Origin: Parachlorella kessleri
Lineage: Eukaryota > Chlorophyta > Trebouxiophyceae > Chlorellales > Chlorellaceae
NCBI GenBank assembly: GCA_001598975.1
Contig: BBXU01001347.1
Coordinates: 1 to 15,782, forward strand
Direction: 5' to 3'
DNA length: 15,782 bases
This document shows, piece after piece, positions 1-10,500 of this stretch (position 1 is the first letter of the stretch; every line of letters begins with the position of its first letter). Below the pieces are notes generated by a model. That model had not been told where the DNA came from. It made no database searches and was given only the letters and a program-made list of their open reading frames with translations. The position numbers were made by a program, and so were the translations under genes.

Positions 1-20
1 CCAATTGCAGCAGGTCCTGC

Positions 21-53
21 TTCCTATTCGAATAGGTCGCGCAGCCTATCGAC
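21..53. repeat. Isolated copy of the palindromic repeat unit
   Basis: CCTATTCGAATAGGTCGCGC followed by AGCCTAT reproduces the core and flank of the units at 245-350, about 200 bp from the array. Confidence 0.6.
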
Positions 54-196
54 ACGCTCGGGCCGCGGGCCGCCTCCTGGATCGAGGACTAGAAGCTCAT
101 CCTGCACTAGGGACGGCAGGAATCTCACGAGAGTGGCATACATGGGTATGGGCACAGTTACAAATAGGAGTTGTGCAGCTGTATGTACTGCGTATT

Positions 197-224
197 GCAA
201 TATTGCCTACATAGGCAATATTGC
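197..224. repeat. Perfect 13-bp inverted repeat with 2-nt centre
   Basis: GCAATATTGCCTA and TAGGCAATATTGC are exact reverse complements flanking CA. It lies just before the palindromic tandem array and shares its TAGG/CCTA ends. Confidence 0.85.
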
Positions 225-244
225 TATTGGTGGCAGGACCTATA

Positions 245-350
245 GGTGACGCGACCTGTTCGAATAGGTTGCAGGACCTGTTAATAGGTCGGGCGACCTA
301 TTGCAATAGGTGGCACGACCAATTAATAGGTGACGCGACCTATTCGAATA
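245..350. repeat. Short tandem array of palindromic units, alternating 22 and 20 bp
   Basis: Five head-to-tail units begin with GGT and end with AATA: 245-266 (22), 267-286 (20), 287-308 (22), 309-328 (20) and 329-350 (22). The true period is therefore 42 bp. Most units have a palindromic core such as CCTATTCGAATAGG. Degenerate half-units flank the array (230-244, 351-365), and a related copy lies at 21-53. There are no unique spacers and no Cas-like genes, so this is not a CRISPR array. Confidence 0.85.
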
Positions 351-365
351 GGTGGCACCTGTCAC

Positions 366-1320
366 CTGTGGCGGCCAATCGGAAAAGGCGGGGTAAGGTT
401 GGTTCCAACCAACTTGTTCCAAGCTGCAAGTCTTGGGCCCATTGTTTGCTCGCCAGAAGTGCACAACCTTTAGGCTGCAGCAGAGGGTTTGCGAAAGGCC
501 TAAGATCCCGGCGCCTGTGGCGGCGCAAGACGCCCAAGGGTTCTAGATCTGGGAGCGTGTAGTGACCCAACAACTCTGAACCATCTAGCAGGGATGGGTG
601 GGTATTGAACTCTGGGAGTTCCTACAACAGCCCGTTTTGGGGGTGTTGCAGATGAGCAGGGCTGCTTCTAGGGGCCGGTCCTTAAGGTGTCCAGAGATGT
701 TGCCTCACAGGAACAGCAAGCAAGGCATAGGGAACGGCCACCCAGGAGGACTGCAGGACAGCGCTGCGGACATTACCTTGGTTACTAATTGACCTAGCCA
801 AACTTGCTGACGCTGGCAACGTCCCCATGCATGCTTACAAGGGCGGCTCATACCACCTTTGCTGGCTTTGTTGTCTACAAATGTTGGGCGACATTTGTGG
901 GACTCATGAGGTTATGCCAGTGTCAATGGGGGTTTTGATGGAGGCAACCCCGCTGCAGCCATGGTGACTGCTTGTCCTTCCTGTTCCTACTTGAATACCT
1001 TTACAAGCGTCCAGCCCAACGTAGGTATGTGTACAGCTGGCAGTCACTGACTGATTGACGCCTGACAAGAGGTGGCATTATGTCCAAGGCTACAGCACTG
1101 CACTAAGTGCAGTCCCCTTGTATCGTTTAAGCACGTCTAAGCAGAGTGACAGGCAAGGAAAGCAACAGCCTGCAACGTCAACTGGTTGCCAAAGAATAGT
1201 ATCGGGAGCCAAAGACAGCTCGACGATTTATTTACAGTGGACATTACTGATGAATAATGAAACAGGAAACCAGCCCGCCGAGGAGCATACGAATAGCACA
1301 TGGCCGACCTTCAGATTAAA
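366..1320. other. No recognisable gene; one gene-like open frame of unknown origin
   Basis: I find no splice-consistent gene here. A plus-strand frame open from about 730 to the TGA at 964-966 has protein-like composition (Leu/Ala-rich helix, then a Cys/Trp-rich stretch) but no start codon, so it may be a fragment of a decayed gene or transposon. A 17-nt palindrome (ACTGCACT-A-AGTGCAGT) lies at 1097-1113. Confidence 0.3.
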
Positions 1321-1380
1321 CAAAGTACAACCAAGCACTCTGATATCAAATCCCGTGTTGTTGAGCAAGGTTGTACTTTG
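1321..1380. repeat. 12-bp perfect inverted repeat with 36-nt loop
   Basis: CAAAGTACAACC at 1321-1332 and GGTTGTACTTTG at 1369-1380 are exact reverse complements. Nothing nearby identifies a host element. Confidence 0.75.
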
Positions 1381-2411
1381 AAGGTGCGCACCTGACCAGT
1401 TCCATCCTAAGCCAGCAGCAAGGATCGTCCATGCTGACGCAATGCTGGAGCCTTGACCCCACAACCGCAATGGTTAGGCTGTCCAACCAGCCATCCCCTT
1501 CCCACAACGGTAGCGCGCTGGCTTCAGAAATAGGGGTGCCAGTCGATTTCGACTGTCACCTGGCCCTTCCCATTGGCAAGCCTGCAGCATATGGCAAGAG
1601 GGACGCGCCATGTCGACACGCGGTTAGACCCTTCAAAGGGTGACCCCTTGCCTCACCCATTGCCCGGGCTCTGCGTAAACTCCCCGGTGGTGGTACCAGT
1701 GCAGATATCACAGGCCGGTTCCCAAGCCCACAAGGCCCGCACCTTTAGGGGCTGCCAAGCATGACACCACACACTCAACCCAAAGCCGTGCCACACCTAG
1801 ACCCTGCCCATGCCTAGCCATCAGGCCAACCTGCTAACACTAGGGCACTGCCAGGCCAGCAGCAACGGTACACCGAGCCTCAAGCAGCGGGAGTTGCGGG
1901 CGAGCCGGCACCTGAGGCTAGGCCCTTGACCAGCAATAACAGACACCCACCTGAACCCGCCCCTGATGTGCCGCCTCTGGATGACCTCCCGCAGGTTGAA
2001 GCTCACCCGCCCCACGGAGCCCCCGCCAAACCAGCCACTGTCACGCAGCTCCACCACAACTACATGGATTCAGGGGGACAGGGAGTTAGTCCTACAAAAT
2101 CAGACAACACCACATACTATGCCGCAAACAAGCACAACCAAAGAAAAGATTACATGACAAACCGCATGCAGGCCACAATGCCTCGCCAAGCAGGCAACAT
2201 CACACAGCAGCCCCACCGCCCCAGCCTCAACCGTTCAGCTCCATCAACAGTTTGGGCAGGTGAGCAGGAAATAGTCATCCGGGATGGCATGGCACAGGCA
2301 CATGTGTGCCTGGACCAGGCCAGTGTCTGAAAGCTCCAAAGCCACGAAGAAGACCTGGCTGAGCAGCAGGAAGTGGTGCGGAGCAGCTGCAGCACGCCCG
2401 CTTGCTCACTC
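1381..2411. other. Intergenic stretch with no supported gene
   Basis: Only short overlapping frames occur on both strands. None shows domain motifs or consistent splice-linked coding. The sequence is C/A-rich on the plus strand from about 1650 to 2250. Confidence 0.4.
2150..2154 (-). promoter_or_regulatory. Candidate TGTAA poly(A) signal of the SMP-C2 gene
   Basis: This is the first TGTAA I find on the minus strand downstream of the proposed stop. It lies about 1.2 kb beyond the stop at 3369. If used, the 3' UTR would contain the whole foldback at 2412-3128 and the G-rich tract at 3223-3279. Confidence 0.25.
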
Positions 2412-3128
2412 GGCTGCAGTGGCCCAGAAGGAAAATTTGAGCCAGTCTCCAAGCAGCACTCCTACACCAGTTGGAGTCTGGGGCTGGAGGCTGCAGATTT
2501 GGAGCAGTATGGACAGCTCGGACAGCAGCTCAAAAGTGATGTGCAGCGTGCATGAGGTGGTTTTGAGGGAGCTTAAGCTCGCAAAGGAAATGTACAGGGG
2601 TGGCAAGGCAGTAGTGCGGTACTGCCCGTCGGACCGTATGCAGAAGCAAACCCTGCGGAAGGGCCGCTCATCCCTTGCTAGGGTAGGCCAATGCTGGCTG
2701 GCTGCGGGAGGGGCCAGAGTGGCATGCAAGCCTCGTTGCTTCCACCGGCCATGCGCCCTTCCGCAGGTCTGCTGTTGCACGAGCCCTGCGGGAGGGCGCT
2801 GGTGGAAGGAACCAGGCCTGCATGGCCACTACAGTTCCTCCTGCAACCGGTTGCCTGCTGTAGTGAGGGATGAAAGGCCCTTCCGCAGGTCTACTATTGC
2901 ACAAGCCCTGACAAGGGGAACTGCACGTTCCCTTGTCACCCCTATACAATTCCTTGGCAAGCCGAAGCTCCCTAAGAAGCTCCTCGTGTACGCTGCGCAT
3001 TTCTTAAGCTGCTGTCCAAGCTGCACATGCTATACCTCCCAATCTGTAGCCCCCAGCTCCAGCCCCAAGTCGCGGAGGAGTGGCGCATGCAAACTGGCTC
3101 AAGTTTTCTTTCCTGAGCCAGTGCAGCC
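2412..3128. repeat. Foldback element of about 717 bp (long imperfect palindrome)
   Basis: The stretch is self-complementary almost end to end, centred near 2776. At the outer ends, GGCTGCAGTGGCCCAG at 2412 pairs imperfectly with the reverse complement of 3110-3128. Further in, the left segments around 2480-2510, 2520-2560 and 2565-2600 match the reverse complements of about 3040-3070, 3000-3030 and 2955-2985. The core arms 2753-2767 and 2785-2799 pair with one mismatch. A 34-bp motif also recurs as a direct repeat at 2754-2787 and 2877-2910. No transposase frame or target-site duplication was found. It could be a MITE-like foldback transposon or an inverted duplication. Transcribed, it would form a hairpin with arms of about 350 nt. 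Confidence 0.8.
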
Positions 3129-3222
3129 TGCCTGATGCCGTGCACGCTGGCCAGTTTCCACATCTTGCCACCGTTCAACCAGGCCTTCTGTTGGGAATAG
3201 CTCAGCGGAACCAGCCCCTCTC

Positions 3223-3279
3223 CCCAGCCCCACCCCACCCACCCACCTCCCCCGCAGTCCTCCCTCCCTCCCTCCCTGG
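3223..3279 (-). repeat. G-rich tract on the transcript strand (quadruplex-prone)
   Basis: The plus strand is C-rich, with repeated CCCA and CCCT units. The minus (transcript) strand therefore has many runs of three or more G separated by one or two bases. It lies about 90-150 nt past the proposed stop of the SMP-C2 gene, in the likely 3' UTR or in the last intron of the alternative model. Confidence 0.7.
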
Positions 3280-3368
3280 CTATTGGCCCTTCCACAGCTG
3301 GCCCCCAGCCCCTCCAGGGGGCAGGCCCTCCTACCCACAGCCAACAGACAGCGCCAGGAGAAGCCCAT

Positions 3369-4510
3369 TTACTTCTTACCTCCTCCGCCCCGGCTCCTAC
3401 CCTGAGCACCTTGCCCCATACCTTGTATCGCTGCTGCACCTCCACGACACCCCCCACCTAACCAGGGATGGATCTCCACAACCCGCATGCCGCCACACGT
3501 TGCTCTCACCTGCCGCCTGCGGGTCCTTGCGCTGCTCCCCCGGCACGTCCAGCAGCATCTCGTCCGGGAACTCCAACGCCCCCCGCTTGCTCAGCTTGAC
3601 TGCCGTGCTTTCCTTTACCTTGCTATCCTTGGCCTTGCCATGCCCTGCCCACGTCACAAACTTACTGCACCAGGCAAATGCGAGGGCAGTGAGCGCTCAG
3701 TGGCTGGGCATATGCACAAAGCATGACCAGTGGCACCTCCGCTACGGTGTTGCCTAGCTTACATGACACATTGAGATCATCACTGCAATGCTGGTAACCG
3801 GCAGCAGTCCCTGTGGGCAGCATTCAGGGGGGCATGTTGATACAAGCACCGACAGCGGCACAACAGGGGACCCCGTGTCGACGAAATGCGTGCTGTCAAC
3901 AAGCTGCATGACAGCAGGGGCTTGCACATGACGGGGCATTGGAACACCACAAGCAGGGGCTGGGGACAGGACAGGAGGGGGCTGCACCCACATGGATGGT
4001 CGGCCAAACATGGAGGACGCGTCAATGTTGTCGGCTCGGGGCACCTTGACCTGCAGGCAGGGCAAAGGTTACTAGGGTTTAGGGTAGGTTCCAATGAGTA
4101 GGGCATCCGGGGGGGCCTGTCAGCCGTACTACCCACGGAAAGGTTACACCGGCAGATGGCATGAATACAAGCCTGGCTAGAAGGCGGGGACGGGCAGGGA
4201 TTTGCCACAGAGTACTATCAGTGCGGAGCAGCCTACACACCCTAGCATCTCGGAGCCACAGGTCATCAGCTAATCTGTACACTACACATGAAGCGACACA
4301 CTACTTTGCCTTGCCATTCACAGCCTACAAAACACCGAGCCAAGAGCAGCCGCCCTTCCTACTCACCAGCAGCTTGCCGCTCAGCAGGATGTTGTGCAGG
4401 CGCCGGTCGATGCGCTGGCCGTCGGGTGAGGCCAGCAGGGCCTCCATGCCCTGGCGGTGCCCACGCACAATCAGGTGCTCCTCCTCGTCACTGAACTTCA
4501 GGAAGGTGGC
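3369..4510 (-). CDS. Exons 18-21 of the SMP-C2 gene: degenerate, truncated C2B and C-terminus
   Basis: Exon 18 (residues 817-864) finishes C2A and carries a helical linker ending in Ser-Gly-Lys-Leu-Leu. Exon 19 continues with Val-Lys-Val-Pro-Arg-Ala-Asp, which aligns with the first strand of a C2 domain. In loop 1 the second calcium aspartate is replaced (Gly-Arg-Pro-Ser-Ile where Gly-x-Ser-Asp-Pro is usual). Exon 20 gives a Lys-Phe-Val-Thr-Trp strand, a basic segment and a Leu-Glu-Phe-Pro-Asp strand, then the frame ends before any third loop. C2B is therefore predicted to be calcium-independent and incomplete. The last exon is uncertain. A 76-nt G-rich intron with a tandem CAGCAG acceptor leads to a short Gly/Arg/Lys tail and TAA at 3371-3369. 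A 322-nt intron to an acceptor at 3187 also keeps phase, ending at TGA 3101-3099. Confidence 0.65.
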
Positions 4511-7500
4511 CTGCAGTGGAGAAGAAGGGGAGGGGGCGGTGAGAACTGACGAGGGAGGTGGCCTGCAGATGAGAAGCAGGGAGAGGGGTGGTGCAAACGA
4601 GGGCAGTGCTTCCATGCCCCCGCTTGTGCACCTCAGCTTCAGGTGCGCTCTGTAACGAAGACCCACCCAAGTATTGCTTATTGTAGTCAAAACATCCACC
4701 GCCACCTGACCATGCTGCTGGGTGCCACAAGTGGGGCTGACATCGAGCCAGAATGCACCATGCCTCTAACCCAAGAAGTTCCCAAACCCCAACTGCTCGC
4801 AGCACGTACCCTCGGTTAGTAGCCTACATTTGAGCAAACAGCACACGCGCTCCCGAAGCTGGAAGTGTCCTAGAGCCCCACCCCGCCCGTCCCGCCCACC
4901 TTGACGTGCAGCTGGGTGCCCTTGGTGGAGTGGTGCACAAAGGGCTTGGCCACATCCCGCAGCGCGCGGTCCCGCTTGCGCATGTCGTGCTTCATGCGGT
5001 CCTGCTCCTCCTCGCCTGCACGGGCGGCACAAGGGAGGTCAGAAGGTTAGAAGTGAGCGTAGTCAGAATCCTCCTGATTCGCACTGAAGCGATGTGTTGG
5101 GGCTCATGCGGTCCTGCTCCTCATAGCCTGCACGCACGCAGACGGTGAGGGAGTTCCAGGGGGTCACACGAGCAGATTGCGATACTGGAAGTATGCACCC
5201 CAATAGTGGTATAGGCATGGGTGACATGTAGCGAGCAAAGCTGCTCATACATGAAGTTCATGCCAAGCTTGCACTCTCCTTGCTGCAGGCACGGCAACGG
5301 GGGACTGTGTGGGAACTGGTCACTCATCGGGCAAAAGCAACCGCGAGGCGACAGCATGCACATCAGATGCACTGGGGCAGGATGGCAGGCAAGCAGCTCT
5401 CCTGCTTGCCTGTTGCATTACGTGGCTACAAATGTGAAGGTTGGGCTTACCGCATAAAGAAGCATTGGGTGTAAAAGGGACTGGCCTATGCTCAGCCATG
5501 GGCTTGAGACCTCCCAAAGGACTAGGCTGCCAAAGTCAGAACAGTTACTTCCCACTGTCCTCTCGCATGCATGTATTCCCCTGGCCGTCTGGCAGGGGCA
5601 CTCATGTGCCCAGTAGGGCATCACTACCAGGAATTTGACACTTACTGTGCGAGACCACGTCCAACCACATGTCGGCGGTCTGCCCGGGCTGCAGCTCCGA
5701 CACATCCAGCTCGCACCTGCAAACAATGTGTACAAGGCCTGCTCACCCTCTTGGCCTGAAGTGGATCAGCTGGGGATACGCCTCAACAGCTGAAACAAGT
5801 CGATTAGGTGCCGCAAGGTTTTGGTGCACCCGCAGGGAAGGTTTCTCCCCCGCGGCACCACATTGTTTCACAGGGCCTACGGCAACTGCCATTCACTGGC
5901 CAAAACAAAGCACGCATCTCACAGCAGGCCTGGCCTATGCCGCAGCCTTGCTGCTCACCGCCCAATCTCGTCATTGGGTGAGTAGGGATCGTAATCCCAC
6001 AGCACCATGGTCTGCAAGCACAGGAAGGAGCCCCGCTAGGCGGATCACAACACTAAATGCACTGCCATGCAGAGTGTGTGGTTAGGCCAGGGTGACAACT
6101 GTGTGTGTACAGTGATCACGTCATGCCTGGCCATGCTGCCTGGGGCACCACAGCCGAGCGATGCAGCGCAATCCACATTTTCCATACCCTCCTGGGGCCT
6201 CCTTGGAGATTGCACACAGCCTGGTGACTGCCAGAGGTGCGAGTCCTTCTGGTGCTTCCACGGCACTCAAAATGTACGCCAGAACTGGGGACAAGGACTC
6301 CCGCCAGCATGGTGAGCGTAACATCACAAAAACAATATGCCAAAGGTAGCCAAATGCTCAGCATGTGTGCCTACCAGCTTTTGGTGTTCCGGCACATGGA
6401 TGGGCATCTCAAAAGATTCCCGCCAGCGAGGGTGCCGCGCCGAGATGGTCTGCGTGCGGTTGCGCTCAGTGCTGCGCACATAGAACCTGCACGCACAGAC
6501 AGGGGATGTGGCCAAGGCTTGCTGCTGACTGCCAGCCAGCATGGAGTGTTTCTTCCCAGACAGGTGTATTGCACGTCACGAGACACCACATCCCATGACA
6601 GCCTGTTAGTACAAAGGATTGGGTAGCTGTCCTTCAGACAGAATGGTACTATATAAAGGAGAGTTGGCAGCAGCAGTAAGTCCTTACCCTGTGCCAAACA
6701 GACAGCTGAGGCAAGGGGTACTCCAGACCCCTCTGATGCACTGCCAGGCACACATTCAGGCCATGCAGCTGGAATGACACGCATGCTGCAAAGCACGCTC
6801 AGCCTGCGTAACACAACATCAGCAGCGGCACCGTCACTTACTCCACAAAAGCATCTGATCCTGACAAGAAGTCCATCCGGGGAACCTGCACCAGAGGACA
6901 ACAGGATGGACTCCTGCAGCACTGAACCACTCACATACTAGCCAGTGATTTTTGAATATTTACACCCTGCCAAACTTATACACCAGGCTGCTGGACTGTC
7001 AGCCGACGACTTGCCATGATTCAAATTGCCACAACCCCGGCCATTAAGTGCTGTCACAAGCTGTATGACACAAGCCGGCCGGGACCTCCCTCGGTGCACC
7101 TCAGCAGGTGATCATGCAGCAAGGCTGCCAGCTACACGCTACTGACGTCCTCTCCCCGTCCTCTGACACCCTTTTGCCCTTGCACCTCCAGGCAAGCATC
7201 TAGATTGCGCCGACGATGCAACAGTGACCACCCACGTCCCCCAACCCAACATGGGAAGGAGATGCGCATGACAGGAAGGAGTTGGCCACCAGTTTGGCCA
7301 GTGCCAGCTGATCAACAAGCAGGCATCGAAAAGGGTATTGGAGAGGGTATTTGTAACAACCCCCCCACCTTGCGCGCCTCCACCACCTCCAGCAGCAGCA
7401 CCCCCACGGGCTTCTGTAGGTCCTCCGCTTCGGGGTCCACCTGGTAGAAGTAGTGGTCAGGCAGCACGTACGCCGCTATCTGGTCGCGGATGGTGCTGCA

Positions 7501-10500
7501 GGGAGCAGGCAAGGACGAACAGTGACCTACTCTGCTGGTTTAAAAAGATGGACGACTCCAAGCGTACCCCCTGATTTTTCTATCTTTCTCTACTCATTTC
7601 GTGCCGTCGCCCAAGCTCTCTTTGGGGGGGGGTGCAGCCCATCAGAGGGACGGGTGGGCAGTCACCCAGGCAACATGCTGTGGGCGGCCCGCAGCGCATG
7701 AGACTCGATGCCAGGCAGCCAGCTTGCGATCACCACCATCATCATCATCAGCAGCAGCAGCATCGGCAGCAGCAGCAGCAGCAGCAGCAGGAGCAGGAGG
7801 AGCACCACAGACTCTACAGTAAGCACAGCTGTCCAGGCCAACCCACGTGTCGATCCAGCTCTTGATTGCTGGCAGCAGCGGGGCGGAGCCCGATCCCAGG
7901 GTCGGCTCATAGCTGAACTTAGGCTGCTCCACAAGTGCTATCTGAAACCACAGGACAAAGATGTGCGTTTCACTGCACTTCCCTCCATGGCACAGCAAAA
8001 GAGCACCCAGGTGATATGCAGGCCCGGGCTCAACCTGGGCTGCTCCACACGCGCTGCCAAACACGACACACTGCCGGGCATCGCTTCTGCCGAGCGCATA
8101 CGCAAGCAGCAATGGGTGGGAATCATGGGCATTGCTTGCCACAGGGTCCTCGGGATGTATAAATGCATGCCATGCATGCGGTCGCGCAACAAACCCAGCT
8201 CAAAGAGGTCCTTGTAACACGCAGAACTTAAGGGCCATCATAACCCTTGCCGTTGACACAGCACTTGTGCCAGCAAGACGCAGCACAGTGCCCCCAACCT
8301 GTCGTCCAGCATTGGGAGGCTGGCAGCAGCTTAGCAGACTCAAACAATTATTGAAGGCTAGCGGAACCCCTAGTCCTGTCTCGCCACTTCCCCCTCAAGT
8401 ATCTGATACACACCTAGACATCTCACACCAACCAGCTGCAGCCCTACTGCAGCAAGCCACACCCCCCTGTGAAACACATTTTGAATTGCAAGCCCTGTGA
8501 AACACATATTGACTTGCAAGAGGGGGACCCACACACCTGGACCGCTCCCACCACCGGGACACGATTGAGCAGCGGCCTCAGCGCCAGCCTCAGCTTGGCC
8601 TCCACAGCCAGGTCCTCCACACCCACCTGCGCCACATCAACCACCGGCACTCATACTTGGAAGAGCTAACACTGCTGCGAGGCATGCAGATTAGCTGCAA
8701 CTTGCAGCAGCACCCAGCCTCGGCGATGGGCCACACCAAGCGGAGCAAGGTGTGTAAGCTCTCTGAGCATCGTCCCGTCCGTGGCTGGGACTTCCTTACC
8801 AGCAGCAGCCGTATAGCAGCACACAGCCAGGCTGCACCCAGGCTCTACAACCCCACAGCTACCCCAAGGTAGGCAGCAGCACAGCATGCCAATGACAAAG
8901 TCCCTGCACCAACTGACTGACTGTGAAGGTGAGCAGCTTGGAGAGGGTCTTGTCGATGAAATCAGGAATCCATGTGCTGAGGTCGTCGGGCAGCGCCTTG
9001 ATCTCAATCTCAATGTCCTGCAGAGCAGCGGCTAGAGGATCTAAGGAGGGGAGGTCAGCATAGAGCAGCGCCTGTGAAGCTTCGCATCGGGGGAGAGCTT
9101 GTTGACTTGGGGCCCTCCCACGGCCTAGCTTGCTGCTAGTGATGTCCACCCTTGTCAACCAAAAGCGTGCTGCCACACTAGCCTGGCGTTGACCTACGCC
9201 TATCCGCTGAGTCCTAGCACGCCAGGGGCCAGTAACCGGACCAACAATGGGCCATGCTAGGTAGTCACATGTTGCTGCAATGCCAACTGAAGGAAGGGAG
9301 GCATTCCAGGCATTCGATCCCCGTGCCATTGAGACGGGTTACTTTCCTCCCTCACCAGGGAGCTTACCTGCTTGGACTGCCAGACCATTTCGAGCTCAAT
9401 GAACACGTCATCCATGATGTCGTTGCCATCATCAAACACTCTGCATGCCACACAAGACCCAGTAACATGCCAGCCCAACCCAGCACAGCACAGCACAACA
9501 GGATTCATGGTGGGAGCACAATTTCAACCCCCACCAACAGGTGCGCAGGCTTGGCTCCTCTCGTTCCCCAGGTATAACATACAGGCATCTGCTGGCTTGC
9601 GCCTGGGAGGTGTCGGTGCCCGCAGTGTGAAGTATCGCCCCGCTGACACACCCAAGAAAGGACACTTCATCAAGGCAAGGGACTCTCATCAAGGCAAGGG
9701 CACGGATGACGACCATTCGGTGGGCTCTGCTCACGTCCCGCACACTGGCCCGCCAGCTTGGCAGCAGCCTAGACGCTGAACACCGCATCTGGTATGACTG
9801 CTCCCTTTCCTCTCCTCCCAAGCCCACTTACGAAATGTTGCGGATGTCAGGCTCCTTGGCTCCCAGCGTGAACTTCTTGAGGGTCAGCCCGTGGATCCAG
9901 CTGGGCTTGTTCTGGAGCAGCATGTCTGCACGGGGTAGGTAGGCCAACCATATTAGCAACCAGCATGGCAGGCAGCGAGGGACAGCAGGCTGGGTACCAA
10001 AAAGATAGAGCAGACGCAGAGGGGTAGCAGCCCCAGCACAGCGGGCCCTCTGCAATGACAGTGTGCTTTTCAAGCCAGAAACTCCAAAGGCTTCCAGCCG
10101 CAACCTCCAGCAGCAATTGGGCCGACATGGCCTAAAGGCCAGCACCCCTCCCGGCACCCACCCACCCACCCACCTAACAGCCTAGCACTTGCCCAGCGCG
10201 CGACCACTGCCCACCCGCCTTCCCACCCACTCCTTCCCCAGACCCACCCACCCAATGCTGATTTGCAGACTTGAACCCATCCCACCCACCTGGTAGCATC
10301 TCCCAGGCCATCTTTTCTGAGGCTGCCCTGATGTACGGCCACATCTTCTCAACCAGCTCACTGATCCAGTCCTCATCCTGGCACAGGCACAAAACAACCT
10401 TACCTCACAATGTGCATCCAAGGCTGGTGTGTGTGTATTTGAAGGGGGGGGGGGGGTTCGACTGTAGAGCACTCAGAATAAAAGTGACGGGGCTAACAGT

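Noticed and set aside
245..350. CRISPR array
   Set aside because: Units are contiguous with no unique spacers, the host is eukaryotic, and no Cas-like gene is present.
2284..3135. Plus-strand open frame of 283 codons
   Set aside because: It runs through the foldback palindrome, has no domain-like content, and its mirror frames occur on the other strand as expected for an inverted duplication.
7601..7865. Gln-, His-, Ser- or Ala-rich proteins
   Set aside because: These frames are translations of the CAC/CAT/CAG microsatellite in intron 11.
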